A stretch of 64,000 nucleotides of DNA, taken from assembly GCA_009363875.1 (NCBI GenBank), contig CM018685.1:59505648-59569647 (forward strand). Reading direction: 5' to 3'. The position numbers were made by a program, and so were the translations under genes. Shown one piece after another: positions 22,185 to 33,955 of this stretch; position 1 is the stretch's first letter, and every line of letters starts with the position of its first letter. Source of the stretch: Mikania micrantha (lineage: Eukaryota; Streptophyta; Magnoliopsida; Asterales; Asteraceae). The notes beneath the pieces were generated by a model. The model did not search any database. It saw only the letters and a list, made by a program, of their open reading frames with translations, and was not told the origin of the DNA.

Positions 22185-23237
22185 ATGAAGAAGGACATAG
22201 CCGAATATGTCGGCAGATGTCTTACGTGTGCAAGAGTAAAGGCGGAACACCAGAGACCGTCTGGTTTACTGGAACAGCCTGAGATTCCGCTCTGGAAGTG
22301 GAAACAAATAGCTATGGATTTCATTACCAAGCTACCCCGCACTTCCAGTGGTCACGATACAATTTGGGTGATCATCGATCGTTTAACCAAATCTGCTCAC
22401 TTCTTGCCGATGCGTGAAACTTTCACGATGGATAAACTGGCAAGATTATACATCAATGAGATAGTGGTACGCCATGGTGTGCCATTATCGATTATCTCTG
22501 ATATAGACAGCAAATTTACTTCAAGGTTCTGGCAATCACTGCAGAAATCTCTAGGGACACAGTTGAATTTGAGTACAGCTTACCATCCACAAACGGACGG
22601 CCAAAGCGAACGTACGATTCAGACCCTAGAGGATATGTTAAGGACCTGTATTTTGGATTTCGGTGGGAATTGGGATTCTCATTTGCCACTGATTGAGTTC
22701 TCCTACAATAACAGTTATCACAGCAGTATCGGATGTGCACCATTCGAGGCTCTCTATGGCCGTAAATGTCGATCACCGATCTGTTGGACTGAAGTGGGAG
22801 ATAATCGTATAACTGGACCAGAACTTATTCAGGAGACCACTGACAAGATTGCTCAGATTCAGAGAAGATTACAAGCAACAAGGAGCAGACAGAAAAGCTA
22901 TGCCGACAAACGGCGTAAGCCGTTGGAATTTCAAGCGGGAGACCGTGTCATGTTGAAGGTTTCTCCTTGGAAAGGTGTAGTACGCTTTGGAACAAAAGGC
23001 AAGTTAGCCCCACGATACGTAGGACCGTTCGGAATCATCGAACGTATTGGTCTTGTGGCGTATAGATTGAGATTACCAGATGAACTCAGTGGAGTGCATG
23101 ACGTGTTTCACGTCTCAAATTTAAAGAAATGCCTTGCTGACGAGTCATTCGTCATTCCACTCGAAGAAATTCAAGATGATGATCAGTTACACTTTATTGA
23201 GGAACCTTTAGAGATTATGGATCGCAAGGTTAAATAA
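22185..23237 (+). CDS. E3 integrase, copy 2 (truncated at both ends)
   Basis: Translation appears identical to copy 1: D, D, E core residues present, SDID in place of SDRD, premature TAA at 23235-23237 and 32 further in-frame codons to 23336. The shared stop shows that the defect predates the tandem amplification. Confidence 0.75.
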   Translation: MKKDIAEYVGRCLTCARVKAEHQRPSGLLEQPEIPLWKWKQIAMDFITKLPRTSSGHDTIWVIIDRLTKSAHFLPMRETFTMDKLARLYINEIVVRHGVPLSIISDIDSKFTSRFWQSLQKSLGTQLNLSTAYHPQTDGQSERTIQTLEDMLRTCILDFGGNWDSHLPLIEFSYNNSYHSSIGCAPFEALYGRKCRSPICWTEVGDNRITGPELIQETTDKIAQIQRRLQATRSRQKSYADKRRKPLEFQAGDRVMLKVSPWKGVVRFGTKGKLAPRYVGPFGIIERIGLVAYRLRLPDELSGVHDVFHVSNLKKCLADESFVIPLEEIQDDDQLHFIEEPLEIMDRKVK

Positions 23238-23416
23238 CTGAGGCGAAGCCGTATTCAAATTGTAAGGGTTCAATGGCACTCAAAGCGCAAACTTAAGTTA
23301 CTTGAGAAATGCGAAGATCACATGAAGTTCAGGTAATCCCCAACTGTTTACAGAGAAAGCCGTACTCGATAACTAATCTTAAATTTCGGGACGAAATTTC
23401 TCTAACAAGGGGAGAC

Positions 23417-26400
23417 TGTAACATCAGTGCCGGAAACGTCACCGGAACAGTGATCGTAAACAGTACGTGAACAGTAACCATGTACAAATCTTATATAATT
23501 CATGTATTTCATATTCATATCGAGTTTCAGTATCATTTCATATTATCAAAACAGTGAATTCACAGTCATTTCAGAGAAATCAGTTCAGAACAATGGTTCT
23601 TGAGTCAGATAATTATCTGGCAACACAGAATCATCATGTGATTTATTTGTTAGGATCTTATTATGTATAAACGTATGTGAGGCCTTACAGGACAAAACAA
23701 CACGAATATCGTTAGGTGAATGCTAAACCGACAGGTTATTCGTATAGGTGACGATCTGTACGAATAAACTTGAAAGTTTAACGTTCTGAATGATATTCAA
23801 TAATTAGAAAACAAGATTGAAAAGTGTAGTTATCGCCGTGTTTGGTCGGGTGACGATTCGAACAAATACGCGCGATGACCGCGCGATTCGATTTAAACGT
23901 TAAATGAATATTTTGTAAATTAAATAATTAAAAGATATTTAGTTAATTTATTAGGAATCACAATCTAAAATAAATTTTATAATCCTATTTTAAAACTGAG
24001 TCGTTTCGTAACGAAAACGACGCAAAACCGACGTTTCTACGTGAAACCACGCGAAACCAAACGAACCCGAACATACCCGCACTATTGTGAGGCTTTAATG
24101 AGGGCATTTACTCCCTCATCTTCCCCCACCAACCAGATCTAACACCATCATCGTCACTTTCTCTCTCTTCTCTCTCTCTCTAGAAATCCTAGCTTGAACT
24201 CAACCATTTCTTCACCAAATCGTGTGATTTTGGTGCCTAAACGACCACATCAACACGTAGAACCCAAAAGTACAGAGGATCTGAGCTTTAAACCGCTCGA
24301 TTTGAGGTAAGAATCAGTTTTGTATTGCGATTTTTAGGGTTTCTAACCCTTAGGTTCGCACCACATCCAAGCCGGTTCTATGCCAAGAAACTTTAGGGAA
24401 TCACTCACTCATACACTAGAATTATGTAGGGTCAAGCTTCGGTTCAATATCCAGTTATTCTAATCGAAAACCTTGGCTGTTATGGCATCCGTTTGACAGG
24501 CCGAATGGCCACATGACCAGCCCGCCGAATGAGGATAGATCCTCATTCGCCGAAAGGGTAACTTCACTCATTCGTCGAATGAACAACCCCCTTCACATGT
24601 CCAGTCATTCGCCGAATGGATAGGGGTTTCCTTCGGCAGTAGTCTCATTCGGCCGATATTCCAGTCGACCCAGGTTCATTCGCCACTTGGTTCAATCGGC
24701 CAGGCCCTTGTCGCCACTAGCTATTCGATCGGCCAAGTAGTCTGGTTAATCGGCAGCCCTTCATTCGGCGAATGATTCCACTCAATCGGTTCTGCCATTC
24801 GCCCCTCCCTCCACCCGAATCAAGGACCATTCGACTATAGTCAATCGGCCTACTACATTCGCCCCTAGGCCTCATTCGACAAGGCTCACATTCGGCCATT
24901 GTTATTCGGCCAAGATGATCTTCTTCGGCCAGAATCTAGTCGGCCTCTAATCGATCAAGGTTTGAATCGAAGTTAGTTGTTCATGCATGCATGAACCTTG
25001 TATGTAGTATGCATGCATGGAGAGAGAATAACCTACTAGGTTTTAATACCAAGAATTCTAAACAATATTGAGGAAAGCATGGATTAGAGTTTGAGATAAC
25101 AATAATTTTCTTAAACTTTATTATCAGTAAAACATGGATTTGAACATTATTATGTGTTTGACATATTTGAGAAATCACGAAGAGTAAAACAATAAGCAAA
25201 GGATAAGCGTGTTAATGTAACTATTAGCACCTAATCCTTAGGAATTTCGTAAGGACATATAACTAGTCTAGACGATTCATTCGAATTATCTAGTACGAGT
25301 TATTCAAAGGATCATGGGACGATCAAAGTCTTATAAATGGGTCAAGGATGGCCCAATGGGCTTAATATAAGCCCATCATATGTAAACATTTTTCCACTTA
25401 AATTAATTATGTTTTTAATAAAAGAAGTTAAATTGTAAACTTTATTAAATTAGAATAAATGATTTCTAAATAAAAGTTTAACTTGAAAAATAAAATTAAC
25501 TTAAAAATGTGTTAAATAAAAGACTTGTGAGTAATTAAAATGAACCCTGATTATCTAGGGTTTAGTAGTTAATAATATGAGAACATGGGTTAATAATGGG
25601 TAATAAGTTAGATCAGTTAGATAGAAACACACTAGTAATTTAGGACACTTAGTTGCACACCCAGACCAAACCTTAGACACGACGACTACTATACATACTT
25701 ATCGTATTCGAAATCCTCTTAAAACAACTCAGGTACTGAAGATACTTAAGCTACAACCAACGAGCGCGCATTTTGTGGTAATTCTATTCAGAGCAACACA
25801 GGTGAGTTCATTGCCCCTTTTCTAAACATTTTTGTTTTAAAACGCGGGGCTGAGAAGCATGCGTAAACTGTTTTACTTAAACTGTTTATTTAAATGCTTT
25901 TATTTATTATATGTTTTACATATATATGTTTGTGGATACTCCTAGACTCCTGTCTAGGAAATTATTGAACATATCTAGTGATCTAATAAATTTAAGTACT
26001 CTTAAGAGTAATACCTTAAATTTAAATCCTAATTCAACCCATAGTCCATCAAGTTCAAATTCAAGAACCTAAACTCAAAGTGAAATCAAATGAACAAAAT
26101 CAAACGATCATATTCAAGGGAATCATAACTCAGTGTGTGATCTGAGGCCCAAGAATCATAATCAAATCAAATCAATTATCATTCAAAATCATGAGAACTC
26201 AAAGAATCACGAATCAAGAGACTCAAGAGATCAGAAATCATAAATGTGTGTGACTCATTGAAATAATGAAATCATTATGATCTAATGAACTCATTAATAC
26301 TCAAGTCAAGGTGGATGTCAGTTGTATATGGAATCAAGACCACGTGTAACACACATATAAAGTCCCTCTCAGGTATAGAAGACTCTTGTAGTCAGGCTAT

Positions 26401-27499
26401 ACGGGCAATAACATGAACGATCAAATGAAATCAATATCAAAGTCAAAATCAGGAGAATCAAGAGATCAAGAATCACAGGATATCCTTAAAGTCCCCGCTT
26501 GTACAGAAGACCTTTGGGTCAAGCTGTAAGGGCAAAACAATAAAGTCCCCGCTTGTACAGAAGACCTTTGGGTCAAGCTGTGAGGGCAAAACATTAAAAT
26601 CCCGCGCAGTTCAGGTGTACTCCTTGTGAGTTATGCCTGACATGGGTCACGTGTGAGAGGTTACGACTTGGACAACCACCAACAACTAAGTCTAACTGAT
26701 TGAGTAAAATTATACCCAATCATCATGTCTTAGTTGTATTTAAATGTTTTATTTAATTAATAAATTAAATATTTGACGTTTTACTATTATCACTGTCTTT
26801 TTGGGAAATCATATATCTATGAGGAACCCAATAAATCGAAGGCATATCAGATTTCAATATCATGATCTAAATCAGAGGTGTTGGGTAAAAATGCTTAATT
26901 ATCATTAACAACAGTGTCATATACATATTAGTATGTGGTGGGATAGAGTCTGGGCTTGACCCTTTCGTGATTCCCTATATATAAGCATACCGATGTGGAT
27001 ATTACATGTGGAGTTAATGAGGTTAGGGTCTTTACCAAAAGAGGTTTTCAAATCATTATCATACCATTTCCAATTCATTTTCAAATACTAAACTATATGA
27101 ACTCACCAACCATGTGTTGACTTGATCTTTCTGCATGACTTCTCAGGTGACGGACATGTCAACTAAGGAGTTATTCCTTTCGTACTAGGACTTCAGATAG
27201 AAGGCTTAGCTTTTGGACCTGCATTATTTTTTGAAGACATCATCATGCAAATTATTTTGTATATCTTGTGTAATTACAAGATAGAAATACATGATGTTAA
27301 TGGTAGATTTACATTGTTAAATTATAAACAATACTGATGTAATTTAACTTTGTAATTCTATTATGTTTAGCATTTCTCATTTGTATCATGTGCAATGTAA
27401 ACAATCTGATCATCACGATTATCACTCCCGATATCGCGCCCCGGGAACCTTCCGCCCGACGGGACAACCGATCCTATCCCGCCGGCTCGGGGTGTGACA
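23417..27499 (+). repeat. E3 LTR3 (4,083 bp)
   Basis: Matches LTR2 at every place I compared, including the two T variants and the one-base deletion. Primer site TGGTATCAGAGC follows at 27503-27514. Confidence 0.9.
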
Positions 27500-27675
27500 G
27501 ATTGGTATCAGAGCCATGGTTATAGAGAAATATAGGTCATTTAATTAAACGGTTTGGCCTAGACTATAACCTAGGGACCCTGCATGTAGAGAACATAGGA
27601 ATTAGGAATTTACTTGCATTGTGTCTTCTGCATTCGATCATTGCACTAACCAATGTTCTATTGGTTATGATTAGA

Positions 27676-28580
27676 ATGTCACCAAGAAGACAACCATCAC
27701 CGCCTCCACCTTCGCAAGAGACGGTTCAGCAGTCGAGGCACTTGCAACTATGATCACTGAACAGTTGGTGGCGATTCTCCCTGGAATCATCACCCGGATC
27801 AGGAACAGTGAGGAGTTTGCTAAAATCTTCCCACTACTTTCTACAGAGCAGGAGAAATCGGAAACAGGAGAGTCAAGCAAGAAGCGAAAAAGAGGTCATC
27901 CTGAAAAATCAAAAGACCTTGTAATCTACACTGAGGCCATTCCTCTATGCCAGATGGCCGTTGCTCCAGAGTTGGGGAGTCGTAAGTATTATACTGGCAA
28001 ATTTCCTTTATGTGCCATGTGCGGTCTTCACCATTCTAAGGATAAACTGTGCAAACATTGTCTGAACTGCGGGAAAAAGGGACACTGGAGTCGTGACTGT
28101 AATAATCCCCCGACTCATAACCAAAATCCTGGAAACACTACATATCCTCTTCCTCGATACAGAAAAGATTGCTATGTGTGCGGACTGTCCGAACACATTT
28201 CACGAGACTGCCCCGTGAGGACATTTTCCCCCAATCCTGCACAATCTAAGGGAAAAGCTTCCCTCTGTTCGGTTTGTCACCACCATCATCGAGCTGAACT
28301 CTCATGTGTACAATGCACGCACTGTGGAGAGACGGGACACTGGATTCAACAGTGTCGGTTAAATTCGACCAGGAAACAGAAACAAAAACCGAGCACCTCT
28401 ACTTCCTCTCAACATAACAACAACTGCTACACGTGCGGAATGCACGGACATTTCGCGAGGAAATGCCCTAGGAAAATGCCTCCAGCAGACTCAGCAGTCA
28501 CCGAGGAACTACTCGTTTTACCGACTCCTGGGGAACACTCGGAGTCTGATGACCCCATAGGTATGCAAATTTCAGCTTGA
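27676..28580 (+). pseudogene. E3 gag-like gene, copy 3, frameshifted
   Basis: As copies 1 and 2, except that one A is missing near 27724 (ACGGTTCAGC instead of ACGGATTCAGC). The MSPRR start is therefore out of frame with the knuckle region, which stays open from 27750 to 28580. This is one of the few differences among units and a useful marker for checking the array. Confidence 0.75.
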
Positions 28581-29634
28581 TACATTAAATTATTTATTAG
28601 TGTATTAATCAGAACTGCATAGTCTGTTGTAATTCTAGAAACAATAAATTTAAGATAGCTGTAGACAAATTCAGTGCCAGAAAGATAATCGAAATCATGA
28701 CTTAAGAAATCTCTAGGTTAAGTAAACGTTAAGTGATTAAATAAAGGTAGGTTGAGTCTTAATTACAGTCTAGTTACTATAGTTAGGAAAATAACCATAT
28801 CTAGTGGAACATTAGAAGGCCGTAGATAGTTAGATGCTAAGGCTAGTATGTAAACTATTATTTCTTCACCTAGAACTATAGAACTCGAATCGTTAGATTT
28901 AGAGAACCTCTGTTCTAGGAGACCAGGAAAGGATAAATTTTAGAACTGTGCTAAAATCATAGTTAAACTAGGATAAGTAGATCAAGGGAAATCAGTTGTG
29001 AATGCAAGATGAAGATACGCCAGAGAAAATATTCCGAATGAAAAATGGGCATTTCAAGTTACGGTAATGCCTTTTGGATAGAAGAGTGCACCTATGGTTT
29101 TCGTGGACCTCATGAACCGAGTGTGCAAAATCTATCTAGAGTAGTTTGTCATTACCATTAAGGGATGACATGCTGATTTATTCTAATACCAAGAAAACAT
29201 ACGAACGACATCTCGGGAATATTCTGGAGTTGTTAAAGGAAGAACTGCCCTGTCTTAGTTTCTTTCATTTTGAAACTAGGATGAGAATAAGTCATAGTTG
29301 GAACAACATTTATAATGAGTTCCGACAGTCACATGACTTTTGGGTAGAAGTAAGATAAACATACAACATCTCGCAGACGGGTATAGGATTACTTAGAAGG
29401 TAAATCATTACCTTGATCCTAATAGTACTACCATACCTTAGGTAGACCTCCCCGATATATAAAGTCTACTTTCACAGTTGAGAATAGATTAAATAGATGG
29501 TGAAGTATGTGTACGGTTATAGCAAATAACCTAAGATTTCGCCAAGTGATTTAAGGATCTTAATCAGACGATCAAGACTCAGAGTCGTGAGAGCCATCTA
29601 TGAGAACTTTAAGGAGTGTGTCAGATTGTAGAGC
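28581..29634 (+). pseudogene. E3 degenerate RT region, copy 3, cut off at the E2 junction
   Basis: Follows copy 1 through the DDMLIYSNTKK remnant (29146-29358) up to TCAGATTGTAGAGC, then changes abruptly to E2 integrase sequence at 29635. The integrase and final LTR of this unit are absent. Confidence 0.75.
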
Positions 29635-32600
29635 TGACTGTCGCCCACTTCCGCCCAACAGATGGGTGATCGGCATTTCCTGCCATAAAGTGCTTCAAAA
29701 GGCGCTGCCTTGATGCTGGTATGGTAACTGTTGTTGTAAGAAAACTCCACCAACGGTAGGTGAGTTTCCCAGCTGTTACCGAAGTCTACTACACATGCTC
29801 GTAGCATGTCTTCAAGAGTTTGTATTGTGCGTTCACTTTGGCCATCAGTTTGTGGGTGGTATGCTGTACTCATATCCAACCGTGTGCCAAGTGACCTTTG
29901 TAATGATTTCCAGAAATTAGAAGTGAATCTGGCGTCTCGATCTGAAATGATGGAGATGGGCACTCCATGTCGCGAGACCACTTCTTTGACATAGATTCTG
30001 GCTAGTTTTTCCATCTTGTCATTTTCCTTGATCGCGAGGAAATGTGCTGATTTAGTCAGTCGATCAACAATTACCCAGATAGTGTCACATCCGCTAGGAG
30101 TACGGGGTAATTTGGTGATAAAATCCATGGATATTTGTTCCCATTTCCACATGGGGATCTCAGGTTGTGTGAGTAATCCAGATGGTTTCTGGTACTCGAT
30201 CTTGACTTTGGCACAAGTCAAGCATTTGCCTACGTAGGTAGCGATGTCTGCTTTCATGTGTGGCCACCAATACAGTACCTTCAAATCATGATACATCTTA
30301 TCAGATCCAGGGTGAATGGAATACCGAGATTTGTGAGACTCATCCATCACAAGGTCTCTTAAATTCCCATGACGCGGAACCCAGACGCGTTCCATGAAAT
30401 AGTGTAAGCCATCGGCTTTTTCCTTAAGTTGTTGCTCCATTCCCCTTAGTGATTCAGCTGTTAAGTTTTCAGGTCTAAGTGCCTCCACTTGGGCATTACG
30501 TATCTGTTCAGGAAGACTGGGATGGATGGTGAGTTGTAAAGCTCGTACCCTCTTGGGTTTCGATGTGTTTTTCCGACTCAGGGCATCGGCCACCACGTTG
30601 GCTTTCCCTGGGTGATACTTGATAGCGCACTCATAGTCATTTAGGAGTTCGAGCCAGCGACGTTGCCGCATGTTCAATTCCTTCTGCTCGAATATGTGTT
30701 GGAGACTCTTGTGATCAGTGTATATCGTACACTTTGTACCGTACAGGTAATGTCTCCAGATCTTGAGTGCAAATACCACGGCTCCAAGTTCCAAATCGTG
30801 GGTGGTGTAGTTCTTCTCGTGGACTTTCAGTTGTCGAGAAGCATATGCGATCACCTTCTCTCGCTGCATCAGCACACAGCCGAGTCCTTGTATCGAGGCA
30901 TCGCAATATACTACAAAGTCATCCGTTCCATCGGGAAGGGATAGGATAGGTGCACTACAGAGCTTCTGCTTGAGAAGTTGGAATGCAGCTTCTTGTTTGT
31001 CAGACCAGAGATACTTCTTGTCCTTATGGGTTAAGGCTGTAAGGGGTTGAGCTATCTTTGAAAATCCTTCAATAAATCGTCGATAATAGCCAGCCAATCC
31101 TAGGAATTGTCGCACCTCATTTGGGGTCTTTGGTGCTTCCCAGTTCTTGATCGCCTCTATCTTAGATTTATCCACATGAATCCCTTGTTCATTAACAACA
31201 TGTCCCAAGAATTGGACTTCTCGAACCCAGAAGTCGCACTTTGAGAGTTTAGCGTACAGCTTCTCTTTCCGTAGCAGTTCAAGAGCCAATTGAAGATGCT
31301 CTTTGTGTTCCTCCTGAGTTTTCGAGTAAATAAGGATATCATCAATAAAAACAATAATAAACTTGTCGAGGTATGGTTTGCACACTCTATTCATGAGATC
31401 CATGAATACTGCAGGTGCGTTTGTCAGCCCAAACGGCATAACCAGAAACTCATAATGGCCATACCGAGTGCGAAAAGCAGTCTTGGATATATCTTCCTCC
31501 TGAACCCTCAACTGATGGTATCCAGATCGCAGATCGATCTTAGAATAATAACTCGATCCTTGTAGTTGATCGAACAAATCATCAATGCGAGGTAAGGGAT
31601 AACGGTTCTTGATTGTTACTTTGTTTAGCTCACGGTAGTCGATGCACATACAAAACGTGCCATCCTTCTTCTTCACGAATAGGACCGGGGCTCCCCAGGG
31701 TGAGAAGCTTGGTCTAATGAAACCTTTGTCCAACAGCTCTTGCAGTTGATTGGACAGTTCCTGCATCTCTGAAGGTGCAAGTCGATATGGTGCTCGTGCA
31801 ATAGGCGCTGCTCCCGGCACAAGATCTATGCGGAACTCCACTTGTCGAGGTGGTGGTAGTCCTGGTAGATCCTCAGGGAATACATCGGAATAGTTGCACA
31901 CGACTGGGATATTTTCGATTCTCTTCTCCTCTTCAGTCTTGTCGGTGATAAGTGCCAGAATGGCTGTGTATCCCTTTCGTAAGCATTTGTGAGCTTTCAT
32001 GCATGAGATGATGTTCAGAGGAATGTCACTCCTTTCACCCTTGATATTTAGAGTTTCTCCGCCAGGGAGAGGTATGCGCACAACCTTGTCGTGACAAATG
32101 ATTTCAGCCTGGTTTTCAGACAACCAATCCATGCCCACTACGACATCAAAACTGCCTAGTGTAACCGGCATGAGGTCAATCTTAAATTTATGGCCTGCTA
32201 GCTCTAATGTGCATTCTTTCAGAACATGCTTAGTCACAATTAATTTACCATCAGCTAGCTCAACTGTGTATTCAATATCTAAGGGTGTCGGGGTAATGGC
32301 AAGTATCTCACTACAATCCTTAGATATAAAACTTTTCTCAGCCCCAGTATCAAACAACACAGATGCATAATTATCGTTTAAGAGATACGTACCAGTTGCA
32401 AGGTTGGGATCTTTTCTGGCCTCCTTTGCCCCGATCACGAAGGCTCGTCCCTTCGGACCGTTGTTGTTCCCATTATTGTTGTTATTTTTCAGCTGTGGGC
32501 AGTCCCTCTTGAAGTGCCCTGGTTTCCCACATTCGAAGCAGCCCTTCGGTGTTTCAAATTGTTGTTGCTGTTGTGGTTGTGGGGTCTTTACAAGTAGTTC

Positions 32601-33407
32601 ACCCCTGCAGTCTTTGGCAAGGTGTCCACTTTTGCCACACCGTTGACATCGGATAGAGCCACACTGTCCCAAAACATGGTGTAAGTTGCATTTGTTGCAC
32701 TTGGGGTGTTTTCCTGCATAAGTTCCGGGGTTTTGGTTTGTTGAGATGGGTGGTGCGTATGCCTGAGACGAACCAAACTTACGTTGTTGTGGTGGTGGTT
32801 GGAGAGTGGAAGTCTTGCTCAGGGTGTCATCCCATTTGCGTTTACCCTTGTCATTGGTTGTGGTTACAGTACCACGAGGTGGTAAAAGTCTCTGTGCAAC
32901 TGCCGAGTCAGTGAGCTTTTGGGTTAATCGCACGGCTTGTTGCATGGTAATGGGGTCAGCAGAGAGTACCATTCCTTGGATTTGAGATGGCAATCCATCA
33001 ATATACTTCTCTATATGTTTGAAGGGTGGGGTTGCCATTTCCGGGCACAGGTGTGCCAGCTCATACGATCGAGCTGTGTAAGCCTCGACCTCGGAACCAA
33101 TCATCTTATGGTTCCAGAATTCCGTTTCCAGTTTCTGCACTTCACCGCGAGGACAGTATTCGCGGTTCAGCATCCTCTTAAAGTCATCCCAAGGTAGGGC
33201 GTTGGCTGCATCAAGCCCTAGGTTTTGCACGTTAGTATTCCACCATGTGAGGGCAGCTCCCTCAAATGTCCCTGCAGCGAATTTGACCCTGTCATCATTC
33301 CTGCAGTTACTCATGGCAAAGGCTGATTCCGCCTTTTCGATCCAACGCATTAACCCAACGGCACCCTCAGTGCCGCTGAATGAGTGAGGTTTGCAGTCCA
33401 GAAACAT
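29635..33407 (-). CDS. E2 gag-pol polyprotein, C-terminally truncated
   Basis: An open frame of 1269 codons on the minus strand; the last dozen codons read into E3. Rough order by residue: gag domain 15-150 (ALTWWNTNVQ, YCPRGEVQKLE); Cys/His motif CNKCNLHH near 236; knuckles CQRCGKSGHLAKDC near 253 and CFECGKPGHFKRDC near 289; aspartic protease DTGAEKSF near 352; RT with CMCIDYRELNK and FIDDILIYS near 685; RNase H with D834, E872, D896; integrase HHCC 1030-1063 and D1093, D1154, E1190. It ends at CWAEVGDSQ, before the C-terminal part of integrase. It encodes capsid, protease, RT/RNase H and most of integrase without internal stops, consistent with a recent insertion that could have been active before truncation. 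Confidence 0.85.
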
Positions 33408-33466
33408 CTTGAACGTGCAGAGAGGAGTAGGATTTGCTCCTGTGATATGCAGAGAATAAAGTTGAA

Positions 33467-33691
33467 TTAGGTATCGGGCAAACGTGTTGAATTGGAAACG
33501 AGTGATTGTGATGCAAGGTTAATATGAACCGATTCATCACCTTGGTTCAGTGGATTTTGATTGCGGGTAGCTTCCCGTGCAGCAAGTACCTCCTCGACTC
33601 GCTCGTTAATGAGTGCATTCAGCTCAGCTTGCGTCAGGTTGATGTTTCCACGTCCACCTGCATTCCTGCGTCCTCCACGTCTTCCAGCCAT
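33467..33691 (-). CDS. E2 gag N-terminal segment
   Basis: Starts at an ATG giving MAGRRGGRRNAGGRG, then a helix with LTQAELNALINERVEEVLAAREA, and stops at 33467. The main polyprotein frame resumes 60 bases on in a different frame; its expected N-terminal residues (GANPTPLCTFKMFLD) follow an acceptor-like ATATCACAG. Either a small indel broke the frame or a short intron or frameshift joins the parts. I favour an indel. About 75 codons. Confidence 0.6.
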   Translation of the reverse strand: MAGRRGGRRNAGGRGNINLTQAELNALINERVEEVLAAREATRNQNPLNQGDESVHINLASQSLVSNSTRLPDT

Positions 33692-33940
33692 GATCTTCAT
33701 AGCAAGAATAAGTGTTAGTGTTTGTCCAACGACTAATGTAGTGAGTGCAGTAGGTACTGTTAAAAACATGTAGAGCTATCGACTCTCCCCGTCATGGTAG
33801 TCACATGCGATGATGAACGTAATGCATACAAGATGTGATATGTGTGCAAGTATCACAATACTAGGCACTAAGTGTAGTGTGGAGACTAGTGGTTATAGAC
33901 TAAGTTCACTAAATGCAAACCTAATTCGCAATAACCGGAG

Positions 33941-33952
33941 GCTCTGATACCA
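33941..33952 (-). other. E2 primer-binding site
   Basis: On the minus strand TGGTATCAGAGC, tRNA-iMet type, three bases inside the 5' LTR. Confidence 0.9.
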
Positions 33953-33955
33953 ATC

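Larger units (their letters stand above)
8158..29634 (+). mobile_element. E3: tandem LTR retrotransposon array, 2.3 internal units with 3 LTRs
   Basis: Order: LTR1 8158-12241, INT1 12242-15787, LTR2 15788-19870, INT2 19871-23416, LTR3 23417-27499, partial INT3 27500-29634. The period is 7,629-7,630 bases. By eye LTR1 differs from LTR2 and LTR3 at three places (one-base indel near 8252; C/T at 8739 and 8929). LTR2 and LTR3 looked identical. INT3 has a one-base deletion at about 27724. Such arrays arise by unequal recombination between LTRs of one insertion. The right end is lost: sequence passes into E2 integrase at 29634/29635 without an LTR or duplication. All internal copies share the same coding defects, so the element was non-autonomous before it was amplified. 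An assembly duplication must be excluded. Confidence 0.85.

Noticed and set aside
8158..27499. Regularly repeated blocks resembling a long-period repeat locus or segmental gene duplication
   Set aside because: The period equals one LTR plus one internal region, with primer site and polypurine tract at the right places, so it is an LTR retrotransposon array.
30663..30944. Plus-strand frames within 29600-33700
   Set aside because: Antisense shadows of the E2 polyprotein.
33467..33769. Extended frame upstream of MAGRRGG in E2
   Set aside because: The added residues are hydrophobic leader-like text from the untranslated region; the MAGRR start at 33691 fits the family better.
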